Assembly (NCBI GenBank): GCA_015350385.1
Contig: WNKI01000004.1
Location: 3,190,855 to 3,254,854, forward strand
Direction of reading: 5' to 3'
Source of the DNA: Aculops lycopersici
Taxonomy: Eukaryota > Arthropoda > Arachnida > Trombidiformes > Eriophyidae
Length of the DNA: 64,000 nucleotides
The position numbers were made by a program, and so were the translations under genes. Shown piece after piece: positions 1 to 11,626 of the stretch. The notes under the pieces are model-generated. The model was not told where the DNA came from. It made no database searches and saw nothing but the letters and a program-made list of their open reading frames with translations. Position 1 is the first letter of the stretch, and each line of letters opens with the position of its first letter.

Positions 1-2680
1 GCCGTTCATTTGGTTGTTGCTTACTGGACTTAAAGCTAACTTGTAAGTCCGTTGTATAGCCGGCTTAGAACTCACGGATTCTGTTGTTGTTGTAGCTATT
101 GCTGCTGCCATAGTTATTGCAGCCGGAAAGCTGGCTAGTTTCATTCTAGTAGCTCGAGTCACTTGGCCGGCGACAGAGGCTATGGAGACTTCAGACTGCT
201 TGAGACTAACGGGCAGCCATCGCCGTTGCTCTTGCCTTCTGCTACAGCCGATAACGCCACAGTCTTCAGCGGCTAGTTCGACTAGCGTTTGAAGCAACAT
301 TTGACCAAGCGGCGCGCAGGCCGGCCGGCAAGTCGAAGTTTGAGTTTGGGTTTAGTTCGGCTCAGTTAGCTGTTCGAACACTCGTTTCTTCTTCGGAAAG
401 CAAACGCAACGGCGACAGCCACCAAGAGAAGTGACGAGTCCACGTTTGCTCTTGCACCAAGTGACGAGCGGATTGCCACCCGACTGAGCTCCCACTCCTC
501 TGGTTACAAAGATAGTTGCCTTTGTGTGAGACTAAGACAACAATGCTATGGGATGCTCTCGAGTTGGACGAGGTTTTCTAGTTTACAGTGAGCGCGTGAA
601 GCTTCTTCAACCGACGCGAAGCGCTAGTCTATCTAGTGAACGTGGATTGCGTCTTAGATCGATCTGGTTGAAATATTTAGATATAGTTTGACGCTCCAGG
701 TGGGCGACAACTTCCGGCGGAACAAGTGTCAATCTCACTCAGGTATACTATTAAATGATCAGTAAAACGAAACCAATTTTTACTCCCTATACACGTCCCA
801 AGTACCCTTCTTTTGATTGGCCCCTGAGCAGCTCATCTGGTTTTTCATTAGGGCCGTCGCAGCTCGCCGCTAACCCGCCTCTCTTGTTGAGCTGATGAAA
901 GTTAGTGAAGAAGTCTGACGACTAAATAGACGATAAAGACTTTTCTGGTTCTCGTGAGGCGGATGTGCGAGAAGTTTGGTTTACTCCATGTAGTTTGCGG
1001 TTCGAAAGTGAGGCCTCGTGTCTAGAGAAAGCGTGTAGAAAAAGCAGAGCCAAACACGAGAGATAGAGAGAATGGCTTAAAAATACGAGTCATTGTGTTC
1101 GATAAAGAAGCGAAAGAAGCTAGAAATCTGCCACTTTGTAATGCCAGCTGCAGTTACATTCGAGGTGCTAGGTTAAAGCCACATTCGAGTAGCTCGAGTA
1201 CGTCAACTCTCTTGCGCTCGCTCTTGTTCACTGAATTCGCGATACCAGTCCGTAGTTAGCTTGCCAGGCTCTTGACGTGCTCGTTGCTTCACGCACGCCG
1301 AATGCTGCAACGGCACCTCTCGCTTGTGCAATATCATCCTATCTAATGCTACACAACGGTAGCTCCCTAGACTCCCAACGAGTCAGCGGCGTCGGTTGCT
1401 TCGGTTGCGGCAGCGCGTTCGTTTTGTTGGCTTGAATATTTTTCCCCTCAATTCCGCCGCCGCCAAGATCTTGGCTAGGCGACTAGAGAGCAGGAGACGT
1501 CGCCGTCGTCTAGGTACAAGCTGAGCCACGAGAACGAGGGAAAGGGGGAGACTTTTGCAAGGAAAAACACAAAAGTATTTGTCGTAGATGTGCACGGAAA
1601 CGTCAGGCGTTGAATCGAATTGCATTTGCCTGTCAACCGAGCGGTAGCTATCCAAATGAAAATGAAAACGACTCGCTTAGGTTGGTGGTGCTGCTGCTTC
1701 TGCTGCCCAGTCTACCAGTTAGACGTACACTTGGCTAGTCCAGTTACTAATGGTGAGCTCGTAGCGCCACAACACCAACCAAGTGGTCGATGGTTTTTGT
1801 GGACTGGGCCCAGAATTTTGGGCCAGAATTGGAGCAGAGCGAGTGAGAGTTGAAAACGTAAATGCAAGTGGCAAGCGGCAAGCCGCAAGTGAAAGTGAAC
1901 ACTGAGCAGCAAGCGAGCGAGCTTATGGCGCGCGCGCGTTGCGCAATCAAGTAATGGATTCTGGAGCGCCGAGTGCCGCCGACGACGACGGTGCAGTGCA
2001 ACTGGCAAGAAGAGTTTCCTAACGTAGCGGCATTGGTGCGCTCGGTGGTTGCTGCCGCTGCAGTCTCGAATGCTGCAGAGAATCTGCCAACTGGCTAGAT
2101 AGCCAGCTTGCTGGAAGCGCGGAGCTAGTTCTCCGGCAAGCCGACGGCGGCGCTAGTCTCGCAAGCTCGAGGATCCGAGCGCAAAATGCCAGCGCGCTTC
2201 CCAAAAACGACAACAACCGTCATGTTGTTGTTGTTGTTATCGTTTTCTTCAACTCGGCAGTTAGCTGCTAGCTAGCTAGCTACCAAACTCATTTGAGCAA
2301 CCGCTGTGCAAGTTGCAGTTTCGAGCACAGAACATGTACTGCCTGTGCAAGTTATACCAAGCTCTAGCAAGAGAGCAAGCGATAGCTCACGAGGCCCACC
2401 GAAACTGCCATTGCGGCACTCCCGTTGGTTGGTAAAGCGTATATTGCCATTACATGCGAGTTCATTGTGGTTGAAGCGCCCCGCGCACACCAAGCGAACA
2501 GAACTCAAGGTAACCGAGTGCAGTTTTCTATCTGCAAGTTGCGGGTTCCAAAAGCGAGCGTTGTGCTTTTCGGTTGCGAGACACACAACCACAACAACTT
2601 TTACAACACCAACAACCCGCCGGCCCCTCAATTGCTCCTTGAGTTTGCTGTGAGCAGTCGTCTCTTGTTAATCGGCTAAC

Positions 2681-2711
<31 letters not shown>
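2681..2711. repeat. (GA)n microsatellite
   Basis: About 30 bases of GA dinucleotide with one early interruption. Seen directly. Simple GA tracts are common in arthropod regulatory DNA and can bind GAGA-type factors; no function is claimed. Confidence 0.85.
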
Positions 2712-2712
<1 letters not shown>

Positions 2713-3029
2713 CTGAGCCAGCGACGCGCTTACCTGTGCGCGTTGGTCGCGTTAGTCACCACCAACAGCCAGCCAGGTGAGCGGAACTGCAGGTCGCACC
2801 GTGATGGTTTGCTTTTTGTCGTGCGCTCTTGCAACTATCGCTCACCCGAATACAAGCCACCAGCAAACAGGTAACTAGGCATTCCGTTGCGCGCCTTGGA
2901 AGAGCCATGGAGCGGCCAGTGCAAAATAAAAATAATGGCACAGAATGGGAGGCAATTTTTAGTTAAACTCTCGCTAGCTGAGCCAAGAAGAAGTTCGGCA
3001 AAAATAAAAACACCGACAACAACAACCGT

Positions 3030-3067
<38 letters not shown>
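3030..3067. repeat. (ACA)n trinucleotide repeat
   Basis: Uninterrupted ACA/CAA repeat in gene-free DNA. Similar CAA/TTG trinucleotide runs recur through the window, including inside coding regions as Gln or Asn tracts. Confidence 0.85.
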
Positions 3068-5612
3068 ACTCGTGCGGATCGCGCGCTGCAACTTGCACAC
3101 TCGTGGTCTGCACAAATTTGCGCCTACCCTCTCGCAACTAAACCAAACTCTACGTATTCTCGCCTTGCCATGCGAATGGCCGACCTAAAAGCCTGTGTAG
3201 TTACAGTAGTGGTTGTTGCTGTGCAGTTTTCTAGCAAGCTAAAATTCAACGTCTTTCTCTCTTCCTATGACCCAATTGCGACTCAAGCCGCCATCTGAAG
3301 TCTCAACGACTTCTGCTTCTACCTTACTCTTGTGCCGCCCATCGCTTGCCTTTGCCTTCTCATCTAGTCCACACTGAAACTCTCAGCCGGCTAGCCAGCG
3401 ACGAGTTCCTGCCGAGCTAGCCACTGACGTCGTCGTGCACTCGCTAGGCCGATTTCTCTGTATTGTGACTAACGTGCAGAAAGCTATGCTACGATATGCC
3501 CTAAGTCTTGTTGCCTAAAGTCTAACCAAATCTGCCTTTGCGAAGTTCCACACAAACGTCGTCCGTCTCTCTATGTCTATTTCTCTCGCTGCAATGGTAG
3601 TGCTAACTCTTCTCTCTCTCTCTCTCTGTCTCGTCGCAGTTGTTGCTTGCAAGTTGCAGCTCAAAGCTCGAAACTCTCCTAGTCGGCCAGCGAGCTTGCC
3701 ATTTGCTACGGCAGCCACTTTAGCCACACTAGCAAGCGAGCGAGCGGGCTTTTCGGCTAGCTCGCAACGAGAGAGACAATGCAAACGGCTCCAGCTTTTG
3801 CGCTGCTCTTACCGCCGCCCATGGGAGCTACCGTCGACAAAAGCTTGCTCAGTTTGAGTCACTCGCTCATGAGCTAGCTGACGAGCTAGCCAAAGTGTTG
3901 GCAAGATAGTAGAGTCTCTTTGTGCATTAGGCCGGTAGTGGCAACGGTGGCGCTGAGTCCATATGAGCTTGAGTTTGTGTGAGCCAGTAGACCAGCCCTA
4001 TGAGTTCAGGGGTCTCAGCAGTGCCATCCCCCCTCTCCGACGAGAGACGAGGGTCTCTTTGCCTGCTTGCTCATGTGTAAGGCTCTCGCACCACTAGTGT
4101 GAGGATAGCCCGCAATTCGGGTCGAGCTAGCGGGTATGCGCCCGCAAGCCACTAGCCGAAAGCGCGACTGGAGCGCCGCCGCCAACTGTACCAGTGGCCG
4201 GGCGACGGGACATTCAAGTTTAGTATAGAGCACATATACAAGTACACTCGCAAACTGCGAGTCGCAGTCCAAATGTTGCACTCCTGTAGTAGTTGTAGCT
4301 TGCTTTTAGACTTTTGCGAGGCCAACAGCACTCTTGCTAGTCATCACAAGTAGTCGACCAATCCTGATGGCAACAGCGAGTGGGTGGCGGGTTGCTTCGG
4401 ATTAGATGGAAAATTAACATTTCGGATACGTTAGTTTCGGTTTATGTCAGGTAGGGGCGGCAAATGGTTGTTTCGCACACGCAAAAAGGGGGAAGTGTTG
4501 AGAGTCAGCAGAGTCGGATAGTAACCGAGCAGAGTTACAACATCGACCGAAAATTCGCTAGCCCGAATTCATCCATCTCTCGCGCATGAGCACCACTAGA
4601 ATTCGCTAGTGCTATTGCCGCTGCTGCTGCACCAAAACTCAGAGCGAACTTTTAGTCGTCCATTGTGCCTGCACCTTTTTAGTTCGCCTGTCAGCCGCAC
4701 TGACTCACAGAATATCATAAGGTGGCGCCACTAGTAGACAACTGCCGCTGCTGCTGCACTCTATGTACAGCACCATTGGCACCACCAACGCCACAAGCAG
4801 GCAGGCAGCTGCGCCATTTCGGGCCGAAGTTTGGGATTTCTGCCCGTGTGTTGCGTTCGCTTTCAGAGAGTTTCGCCAACCTCGAGTTTGGCCATTGCGT
4901 TTGCTTGTATGTTGGTTGGTCGCTCACTCGCTCGCTCACTTGCTGTGAGTGTGACGCTTTACCAATGGCCGAGGAGCGAAAATCGCTGGCGCTCATTCCT
5001 TAGCTCTGCGAGTTTTGGGCTTTTGGTGGGCTCGCTCGCTCACTGAACGCTGGCAGCAAACTGAAAAGTTGCAAGCAGCAATAACAACAGCAGTAGCAGC
5101 AATGGCCGAACGACACAAACCGGCGATGGCAGCGACTGTGCAGTAAACTTGCGTTGCGCGCGCGGAGGGAGGCGAGCGGGCAGGCCAACGCCGGCCGAGT
5201 GTCGCACAATTGCCTCCACTTTAGTTCCGCCGCCACGCCCCCTTCTAACCGAACGCAGAAGCGTGCGCTCGAGCTGCGCTGACACACAAATTTTAGTTTC
5301 ACTCTTCGCCGTAACGGCGCTATCTCATGTGAGCAGTTATGACACACTCGAGTTCGGGAGTACAGGCGCACAGTCATCGCTAGCCTGCTGCTGGTTTGGT
5401 GCGGCAAACCCGAACGCTAGAGCCTCTCACACAGTTTTGGCTGCCGCTGGCCATCGAGCAGCAGGCGCAGAGTCGCACCGCGCATACAGCGAAAAGCAAG
5501 CAAGCAGAAGCAGGCAGCAAGCGAAAAAAGACTCGAGAGCTCACAGGAATCTAAAGCTCGACTGCCTGCCATCGAGCCGAATACACAACCACCGCCGACG
5601 CCGACGCCGCCA

Positions 5613-5723
5613 ATGACAACAACACAACAGCAGTGGAGGCAACAGCAACAACATCAACACAACCTAACTACTACCAACCAGAAACATCACAACAAACGAA
5701 TCCCCGATGACAAAATTATCTAA
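5613..5723 (+). CDS. Overlapping upstream ORF (36 codons)
   Basis: An ATG at 5613 opens a Gln/His/Thr-rich frame that runs across the main ATG at 5707 and stops with TAA at 5721-5723. It is out of frame with the main ORF (94-base offset). If the transcript starts upstream of 5613, scanning ribosomes meet this ATG first and could reach the main start only by leaky scanning. Such overlapping uORFs are usually inhibitory. The peptide has no recognisable domain, so any role is likely regulatory. The transcript start is unknown, so the uORF may not be transcribed. Confidence 0.45.
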   Translation: MTTTQQQWRQQQQHQHNLTTTNQKHHNKRIPDDKII

Positions 5724-7746
5724 ATTATCCTCCTCATCATCATTATGCAAAGATATATCCCCTCAAGTAACTGCTAGCACAACTATCGCTGCTGCTACCG
5801 CTCCAAATTCAGATTGCAATGAACTAGCCAAAAATCACACTCAAGTGGGCGATCATTGTATCGTCGACGAGGCCGACATTTCAGACGACGAAGAGGAGGG
5901 CGAGGAATCCGAAGAATCAGAGGATGACCGAGAGGTTGAATCCGAGGACGATGAGGATGAAGAGGAAGACGACGAGGATGATGATGACGAAGATGATGAG
6001 GACGACGATGATGAAGATGACGACGACGAAGATGCCGATGTGGACAGTGACGATATTTTAGATCCTGGCCAACATTATTTTCATTTAACAAGCAACGACC
6101 ACCACCATCACCACCATGAATCCCTCATTAGTAATAATTATCACAACCACCATCAATACAATAATCATCTTAATCATTTAAGTCATAATCATATTATTCA
6201 CAATCAGCTGCATTTAAGCGCTGCTGGCGAAGAGCTTTGCGAAAACAACAATATTACTGATCAAACTATTATAGCAAGTCATTGTGGCATTGACCAACAA
6301 CAATTATTAGCTACAACACCAAATACAACTTTAGCTTCGACGAATGCTGAAGCAAACTCGGGCGATTTATTAGACAACGAACGTATTGTTGAGGTTACCA
6401 GAAAACTTGTTAGGAACACCGAGCGCGATCCTGACCGTGATCTTAGAAAACAGGTACTGCTCAAAACTGCCATAAAGAAATTGCCTCATTTTATGGACTA
6501 CAATCGTTATGATGATACATTAGACCAAAGCTTCCAATGTCAATCGATGTCGCAACAAGCTTATTATGAACATGATTCTCAACCAAAGTTTTACCAATCA
6601 GTGCAACCAAATGCTATTCAAATGTCTACAACTGGCCTGAGGATGTTGGATCTAAATGATCACGATTCAACAGATATTAACAATATGGGCACTATTAAGC
6701 AACAGGAATCCCAATTGCAACTACAGGATTCAGAAGCTCAATTGCATCATCAACAGCACAATCATAGTTTGGATGAATCAATAAGCCAAAGTTATGAGCA
6801 AACTACCACTAGCACTGCAACCTTGACAACATCGACACCAACAACGACCACAACTACAGTTATCACTAGTCCCGAACATCATCCCGAGTATTGCGGCCTC
6901 GTGCCAAATCAAAACCAATCACAATATCATGATGGTTATAATCAAATGCAACCCCAAGGGACCCATGAAACAACTTACAACAATCATTATGAAACAAACA
7001 CGACCATAACTCCACCTGCGAACAACTCTCATAACTCAACAACAACAATGACACCAACTATCAATCGCCATACTACTTTAGAGAATCTTTATCAGCCCAC
7101 AACAATGATTAGTGTTGGTGCTAGTGATATCAATGAAAATATCAAGGATGCCCGGGTACCGATTGCTTTCCAGTTGGCTTGTGAAGTTTGCGACTTTACC
7201 TGTGCCCCAGATGATAATGATGAAGCCAATAAGAAGTCCTTTGAAGATAACCTTTCTACTAATGACTATTATTCTCGACCAGCGGGCAAGGTAGAGTTTG
7301 CATGTGCCACAGATCAATCAAGTGAAATTAGCGAATTAGGCATCAATGATATTGATAATCGCGCTACCTTAATGAGTATGTGTAGCGACGTCATTGACTC
7401 CCGCGATCACGACAATAACTCAGACTCTAGCTCAAGTTCACACTCTTCATCCTCGACTGATGATAGTGTTAATTCCATTGCATCGCAATCTATTGAATTA
7501 TCGGACGAGGTCAATGGCACTTCCTTCCTAGAGACCACACTCGATTCAACAGGGCACTATTATCATAGTTCTCATGATTCAGGTGTCAGTCTATTCAGTA
7601 CAAAATCAAATAAGAGAAGTTCATCTGCAATAGGCCTGGACGACGACATGGAAGTTGACCATTTGACTGACCTGTCTGACCGAAGTCCCATGATTGGAAC
7701 AAATAATCAATACAAGAAGTTGAGAAAACGTGAGATCATTGACTAG
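5707..7746 (+). CDS. Acidic, His/Ser-rich protein with possible SERTA motif
   Basis: A single-exon ORF of 679 residues from an ATG. Residues ~58-118 are an almost unbroken Asp/Glu tract, followed by a His/Asn-rich stretch (~125-175). A basic helical segment lies at ~224-262 and includes LRKQVLLKTAIKKL. Long Gln/Thr/Asn/Ser-rich low complexity and a basic C-terminus (KKLRKRE) follow. The helical segment resembles the SERTA motif of Taranis/SERTAD transcriptional coregulators in spacing and in its LRKxVLL core, but the match is weak. An acidic tract with a basic C-terminus suggests a nuclear regulatory protein. The large gene-free upstream region and the overlapping uORF fit a tightly controlled gene. 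A different, unrecognised nuclear protein is equally possible. Confidence 0.6.
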   Translation: MTKLSKLSSSSSLCKDISPQVTASTTIAAATAPNSDCNELAKNHTQVGDHCIVDEADISDDEEEGEESEESEDDREVESEDDEDEEEDDEDDDDEDDEDDDDEDDDDEDADVDSDDILDPGQHYFHLTSNDHHHHHHESLISNNYHNHHQYNNHLNHLSHNHIIHNQLHLSAAGEELCENNNITDQTIIASHCGIDQQQLLATTPNTTLASTNAEANSGDLLDNERIVEVTRKLVRNTERDPDRDLRKQVLLKTAIKKLPHFMDYNRYDDTLDQSFQCQSMSQQAYYEHDSQPKFYQSVQPNAIQMSTTGLRMLDLNDHDSTDINNMGTIKQQESQLQLQDSEAQLHHQQHNHSLDESISQSYEQTTTSTATLTTSTPTTTTTTVITSPEHHPEYCGLVPNQNQSQYHDGYNQMQPQGTHETTYNNHYETNTTITPPANNSHNSTTTMTPTINRHTTLENLYQPTTMISVGASDINENIKDARVPIAFQLACEVCDFTCAPDDNDEANKKSFEDNLSTNDYYSRPAGKVEFACATDQSSEISELGINDIDNRATLMSMCSDVIDSRDHDNNSDSSSSSHSSSSTDDSVNSIASQSIELSDEVNGTSFLETTLDSTGHYYHSSHDSGVSLFSTKSNKRSSSAIGLDDDMEVDHLTDLSDRSPMIGTNNQYKKLRKREIID

Positions 7747-8838
7747 GTGGAGCCGTGGTCATGAATTCCAATCAAATCAGAATGTCTTATGAACAACTCA
7801 CGAACAAATAACTACATGTTTGCATATGTTATGATTGTTGCACATACCTACCAAACTCTTATGGCATAATTGAAAAAATCCGAGCAAAATCAAGATCAAT
7901 ATGTATTTTCATTCAATCGTTATGATGATTTTGATAATCTTAAGCACCAACTGCTAATAGTTATATATAAGAACAAATCAGACCAACACATTACCACCAA
8001 TCATGAAGACCGACCGACCTACCAAACTATTAAACGATTGAACAACAGGAAGTGCTTAAATTAATCATTATCACCTTTTCAGACCCTATGAATATGATCA
8101 ACTCTCTATTATACACAATCCATCAACACTACCACTATCTTGGTTTGATGAATGAGAGTACATATCAGGTATTATTTTGAATCGGAACTATTGACAAACC
8201 AATGATTGCTCTGTTGTAATTTTCCTCCATCTTGCCAAACGAGGACCACTAAGATACAGAGAATATTAAATTAAAAGCATTTATTGAGCTATGAATTCAT
8301 GAAACTTGAAAAAATTTACTTTATTATAATTATCGTATTTTTATTAACTTTAACTGCTATTTTATTTTTGGCAATGATCTGAATTTTGTGATACATGTTT
8401 TCAATAAATCAAATCTAAAGTTTCTTGACACTTTCATTTCAAAAACTTTCATTTCATCCCCGCTGAGGAGCTATGTGCAGTCTGTTTATTTCAACATAGC
8501 AGTGTCTCTCGTGGTTATGTAGATCACCGAGCACTCAGCTACTTGGATCGAGATCCGAACCCCATTGAACATCATTTTCCATGTTTTAGCGAGTACATGT
8601 TGCTCTCTATGTACATCGCGTAAGGTAACATAGCGGCTTCGTCTCCTTCCAGTATAGGCAAGACCATAATATTAACTTGTCTTGAGGTCGCTGTTCCTTA
8701 TACTCTCTCATTTGTATCTTTATTTTTATTAGTTTGTGCGAAAATACGCGTCCATCAGCAAACCTACCTTTGTTCATTCGCTATGCTTCATCGATTTTTG
8801 ATTTACACAATGCAAATGTTCAAACAATCAATAGAATC
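7747..8838. other. Intergenic spacer
   Basis: AT-rich 3' flank of the acidic protein gene followed by the 5' flank of the glutamate receptor gene. AATAAA-like signals occur (for example near 8403). An ORF at 7870-8064 is AT-rich, lacks features, and is not called. The receptor frame is open from a TTG at 8734 but has no ATG until 8839. Confidence 0.6.
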
Positions 8839-11574
8839 ATGATACTTTCCAGATTAAGTCATCTATTTGTTATCCTTTGGCTCGGGCTGTTGCATCACAT
8901 TCAACAGCTTGTTTGCCTGCCCAATCAAGTCAAAATTGGAATATTATTGCACAAGCATCAGTATGAGCAGGAGATATTATTCAAGTGGTCAATAGAGTGG
9001 GTCAATCAACGAGGTATTCTAGATAGAACAAAATTATTAGGACTTGTTCGTCAAGTAGAAGTTGGCGACAGTTGGGATGCCGAGAAGAAAACTTGCGATC
9101 TACTTGCAGATGGTGCAATAGCAATCATTGGTCCATTGAACCCCAGGACAAGTCATCATGTTGGATCCATTTGCGACGCACTCGATGTTCCCCACCTAAA
9201 TGTTATCCCGAGGGGAGTTGTATTTAACTCTCAGGCCATCGGGACGAATATAATCGTTGGTTCATCCTACCCAAAAATCTCGCCTGTCGATTATCAGTCG
9301 ACCATCAGTGTGGACCTAAGCATCTCACCCTCAGTACTGATTAAAGCTCATTTGGATGTTATAAAAGCGTTCAAATGGAAGCAGTTTATATACTTATACG
9401 AGAAAGATGATTCATTATTTCATCTCCAGGAACAATTCAAGGGCAAGAGTTTCAAATCTCATGACACAACCATTAAGGTGTTGAGATTTGATCAATCAAA
9501 ACCATTCAGAGAAAAGTTCAGAGAGCTAAAGAAAACGCACATGAGACAAATCGTACTCCATGTACAGTGTTCTAATTTGAAAACTGCACTCAAGCACGCG
9601 CAACAGGTCTCCATGATGACCGAGACGCACACCTATCTGATTGTTTGCCTAGACACTCACACAATTGATCTGGAAGATTTTAGACACAGTCGTTCGAGAA
9701 TTATATGGTTGAGTGCCAATGATGAGTCAAGTGAAGCCATGAATAGTTTAGCAAGCTACACTAACGAGGGCAGCTCGAAACTATTGGCCGAATCGGCAAG
9801 CCTACGAATATCACCTGATCGAATCAAGATAGAAAGTTCCCTTATACACGATGCAATTGAAACTATGGCGCACACATTGCAAGGAGTCGATTCCAGTCAA
9901 TACATTGACATGTTCTCGCCGGTTTCATGTCGAAACTCAAAACCATGGCCGTATGGCAGCACACTGGTCAACTATATGAGAACCTCAGTTGAATTGTCAG
10001 GTATGAGCGGGAGGATTCGCTTTAATCCCATTGGCCAGAGATCAGGTTACGTGCTTAATGTTATGAGACTGACTCAAGATGGGCCTATGACAATTGGAAA
10101 CTGGACCCACCAGGATATCCAAGATCTAACTGGCGTCCCGACACATCCACTTAAGATGGATCGAAAGGAACTCGCAGCTCTCCAGCGAGACCCCTCGATT
10201 AATGAAAACGACGAGAGGGATACACTGATAGTGACAAGTATAAAAAATGAACCATATTTTATGTACAAACAAACTGCCAAATCAGAAACAGGAAATGCCA
10301 GGTACGAAGGCTATGCAATCGACCTGATCGATGAACTCTCGCGAATTGTCGGCTTTGATTACGTGTTCAAGGAGGTCGACGATGGAAAGTATGGCAAGTG
10401 GGATGAGGATTTGAAACGATGGAATGGAATGATCTACGAGGTGATGACTGGCAAGGCCGATCTGGCCATCGCCGATTTGAGTATCACATCGCCACGCGAG
10501 GATGCGGTTGATTTCACCTTACCATTTATGAGCACGGGTATATCAATTCTTTTCAAGAAACCGACAACTAAAGAGTTGGAGTTGTTCTCGTTTTTATCGC
10601 CATTTGAAAACCACGTTTGGCTCTACGTATCAGGCGCTTACATTGGAGTATCATCGTTGCTATTCATTGTGGCTAGTGTGTCGCCGTACGAATGGGCTGA
10701 TCCTCATCCATGTCGACAGGAAGATAGGATTCTTAGAAATCAATTTAGTGTTAGCAATAGTTTTTGGTTCACTATGGCAGCGCTTATGCAGCAAGGTTCT
10801 GACCTGGCGCCGAGGTCTCTAAGCACCCGACTTACAGCTGCAATGTGGTACTTTTTTACCCTGATCATGATTAGCTCATATACCGCTAACTTGGCCGCCT
10901 TCTTGACAGTCGAGAAAGTCGTCTATCCTATAGAGAAGGCAGAGGATTTGTATAGAAACAATCAAGGTATCAAATATGGTTGCTTGGAGAGTGGTTCAAC
11001 AATGAACTTTTTCCAAGATTCTAGAAATGAGAAGTTCAGGAAAATGTCCAAAGAGATGGTGCAAATGCCAAGCAACCCGGAAGGCATAAAGGAAGTCGAG
11101 AAGGGAAACTATGCTTTCTTCATGGAATCAACCTCAATCGAATACACAATTGAAAGAAAGTGTAATTTGACTCAGATTGGCGGCCTCCTAGATAGCAAAG
11201 GTTACGGCATCGCCATCGCCAAAAACTCAACCCGAAAGAGGGATTATAGAACGGAGTTAAGTGGGGCCATATTGGGTTTGCAGGAAAGTGGAATATTAGA
11301 AGTGCTCAAAAATCGATGGTGGAAAGAGAAAAGGGGCGGTGGAGCTTGTGACATAGACGATAGTCAAGGTGGCGAGGGTGTTAAAGAGCTCACCCTGGCT
11401 AATGTTGGTGGTGTCTTTGTGGTCCTCGGTATGGGAATAACAATATCAATGTTACTTTGCGCAATGGAAATCTACGCCAAGGCTCACAAGTTAGCCTCAT
11501 CAAAAGGTGTCACAGTTTGGAGTCAGGTTAAACGGCGCATTGGATTCGCATTTGCGCTAAGTGACAATTATTGA
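8839..11574 (+). CDS. Kainate-type ionotropic glutamate receptor
   Basis: An intronless CDS of 911 residues. The first ATG at 8839 opens directly into a hydrophobic signal peptide; the frame is open upstream only from a TTG. Order: amino-terminal domain; ligand-binding S1 with the agonist-carboxylate Arg in ITSPRED; M1 (~590-613); pore loop with MAALMQQGSDLAP (~644); M3 with SYTANLAAFLT (~664-690); S2 with the gamma-carboxylate Glu in FFMESTSIEY; M4 (~850-878). These define a cation channel gated by glutamate at the plasma membrane, probably synaptic. The pore site carries genomically encoded Gln (MQQG), which in vertebrate relatives goes with Ca2+ permeability. The usual Pro-Leu-Thr agonist motif reads Asp-Leu-Ser (IADLSITS), so ligand affinity may differ. 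The stop lies 52 bases from the convergent CFAP20 gene. The exact subunit class (KaiR1D/GluRIID-like) is not resolved. Confidence 0.93.
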   Translation: MILSRLSHLFVILWLGLLHHIQQLVCLPNQVKIGILLHKHQYEQEILFKWSIEWVNQRGILDRTKLLGLVRQVEVGDSWDAEKKTCDLLADGAIAIIGPLNPRTSHHVGSICDALDVPHLNVIPRGVVFNSQAIGTNIIVGSSYPKISPVDYQSTISVDLSISPSVLIKAHLDVIKAFKWKQFIYLYEKDDSLFHLQEQFKGKSFKSHDTTIKVLRFDQSKPFREKFRELKKTHMRQIVLHVQCSNLKTALKHAQQVSMMTETHTYLIVCLDTHTIDLEDFRHSRSRIIWLSANDESSEAMNSLASYTNEGSSKLLAESASLRISPDRIKIESSLIHDAIETMAHTLQGVDSSQYIDMFSPVSCRNSKPWPYGSTLVNYMRTSVELSGMSGRIRFNPIGQRSGYVLNVMRLTQDGPMTIGNWTHQDIQDLTGVPTHPLKMDRKELAALQRDPSINENDERDTLIVTSIKNEPYFMYKQTAKSETGNARYEGYAIDLIDELSRIVGFDYVFKEVDDGKYGKWDEDLKRWNGMIYEVMTGKADLAIADLSITSPREDAVDFTLPFMSTGISILFKKPTTKELELFSFLSPFENHVWLYVSGAYIGVSSLLFIVASVSPYEWADPHPCRQEDRILRNQFSVSNSFWFTMAALMQQGSDLAPRSLSTRLTAAMWYFFTLIMISSYTANLAAFLTVEKVVYPIEKAEDLYRNNQGIKYGCLESGSTMNFFQDSRNEKFRKMSKEMVQMPSNPEGIKEVEKGNYAFFMESTSIEYTIERKCNLTQIGGLLDSKGYGIAIAKNSTRKRDYRTELSGAILGLQESGILEVLKNRWWKEKRGGGACDIDDSQGGEGVKELTLANVGGVFVVLGMGITISMLLCAMEIYAKAHKLASSKGVTVWSQVKRRIGFAFALSDNY

Positions 11575-11626
11575 GGTAGAATTAACAAAACAAGTCATAA
11601 AAAGCAATTTGTTGTGGTGGCAATTG

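Larger units (their letters stand above)
1..5612. other. Gene-free upstream region
   Basis: No convincing coding exon was seen; the open frames here start at non-ATG codons or are low-complexity and lack domain signatures. It probably holds the promoter and leader of the acidic protein gene at 5707. By eye it is GC-richer than the genes to its right and dense in CTAG/GCTAGC words. It carries a GA microsatellite near 2681-2711 and an ACA-type repeat near 3030-3067. The last ~120 bases are CAA/CAC-rich and read like a 5' leader. Confidence 0.6.

Noticed and set aside
1383..1655. Arg-rich 90-codon minus-strand frame
   Set aside because: Low complexity and no features; similar frames occur throughout the gene-free region.
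5149..5616. 155-codon plus-strand open frame before the acidic protein gene
   Set aside because: Starts at TTG, is Arg/Ser/Ala-rich with no domain, and overlaps what looks like the 5' leader; more likely chance in GC-richer DNA.
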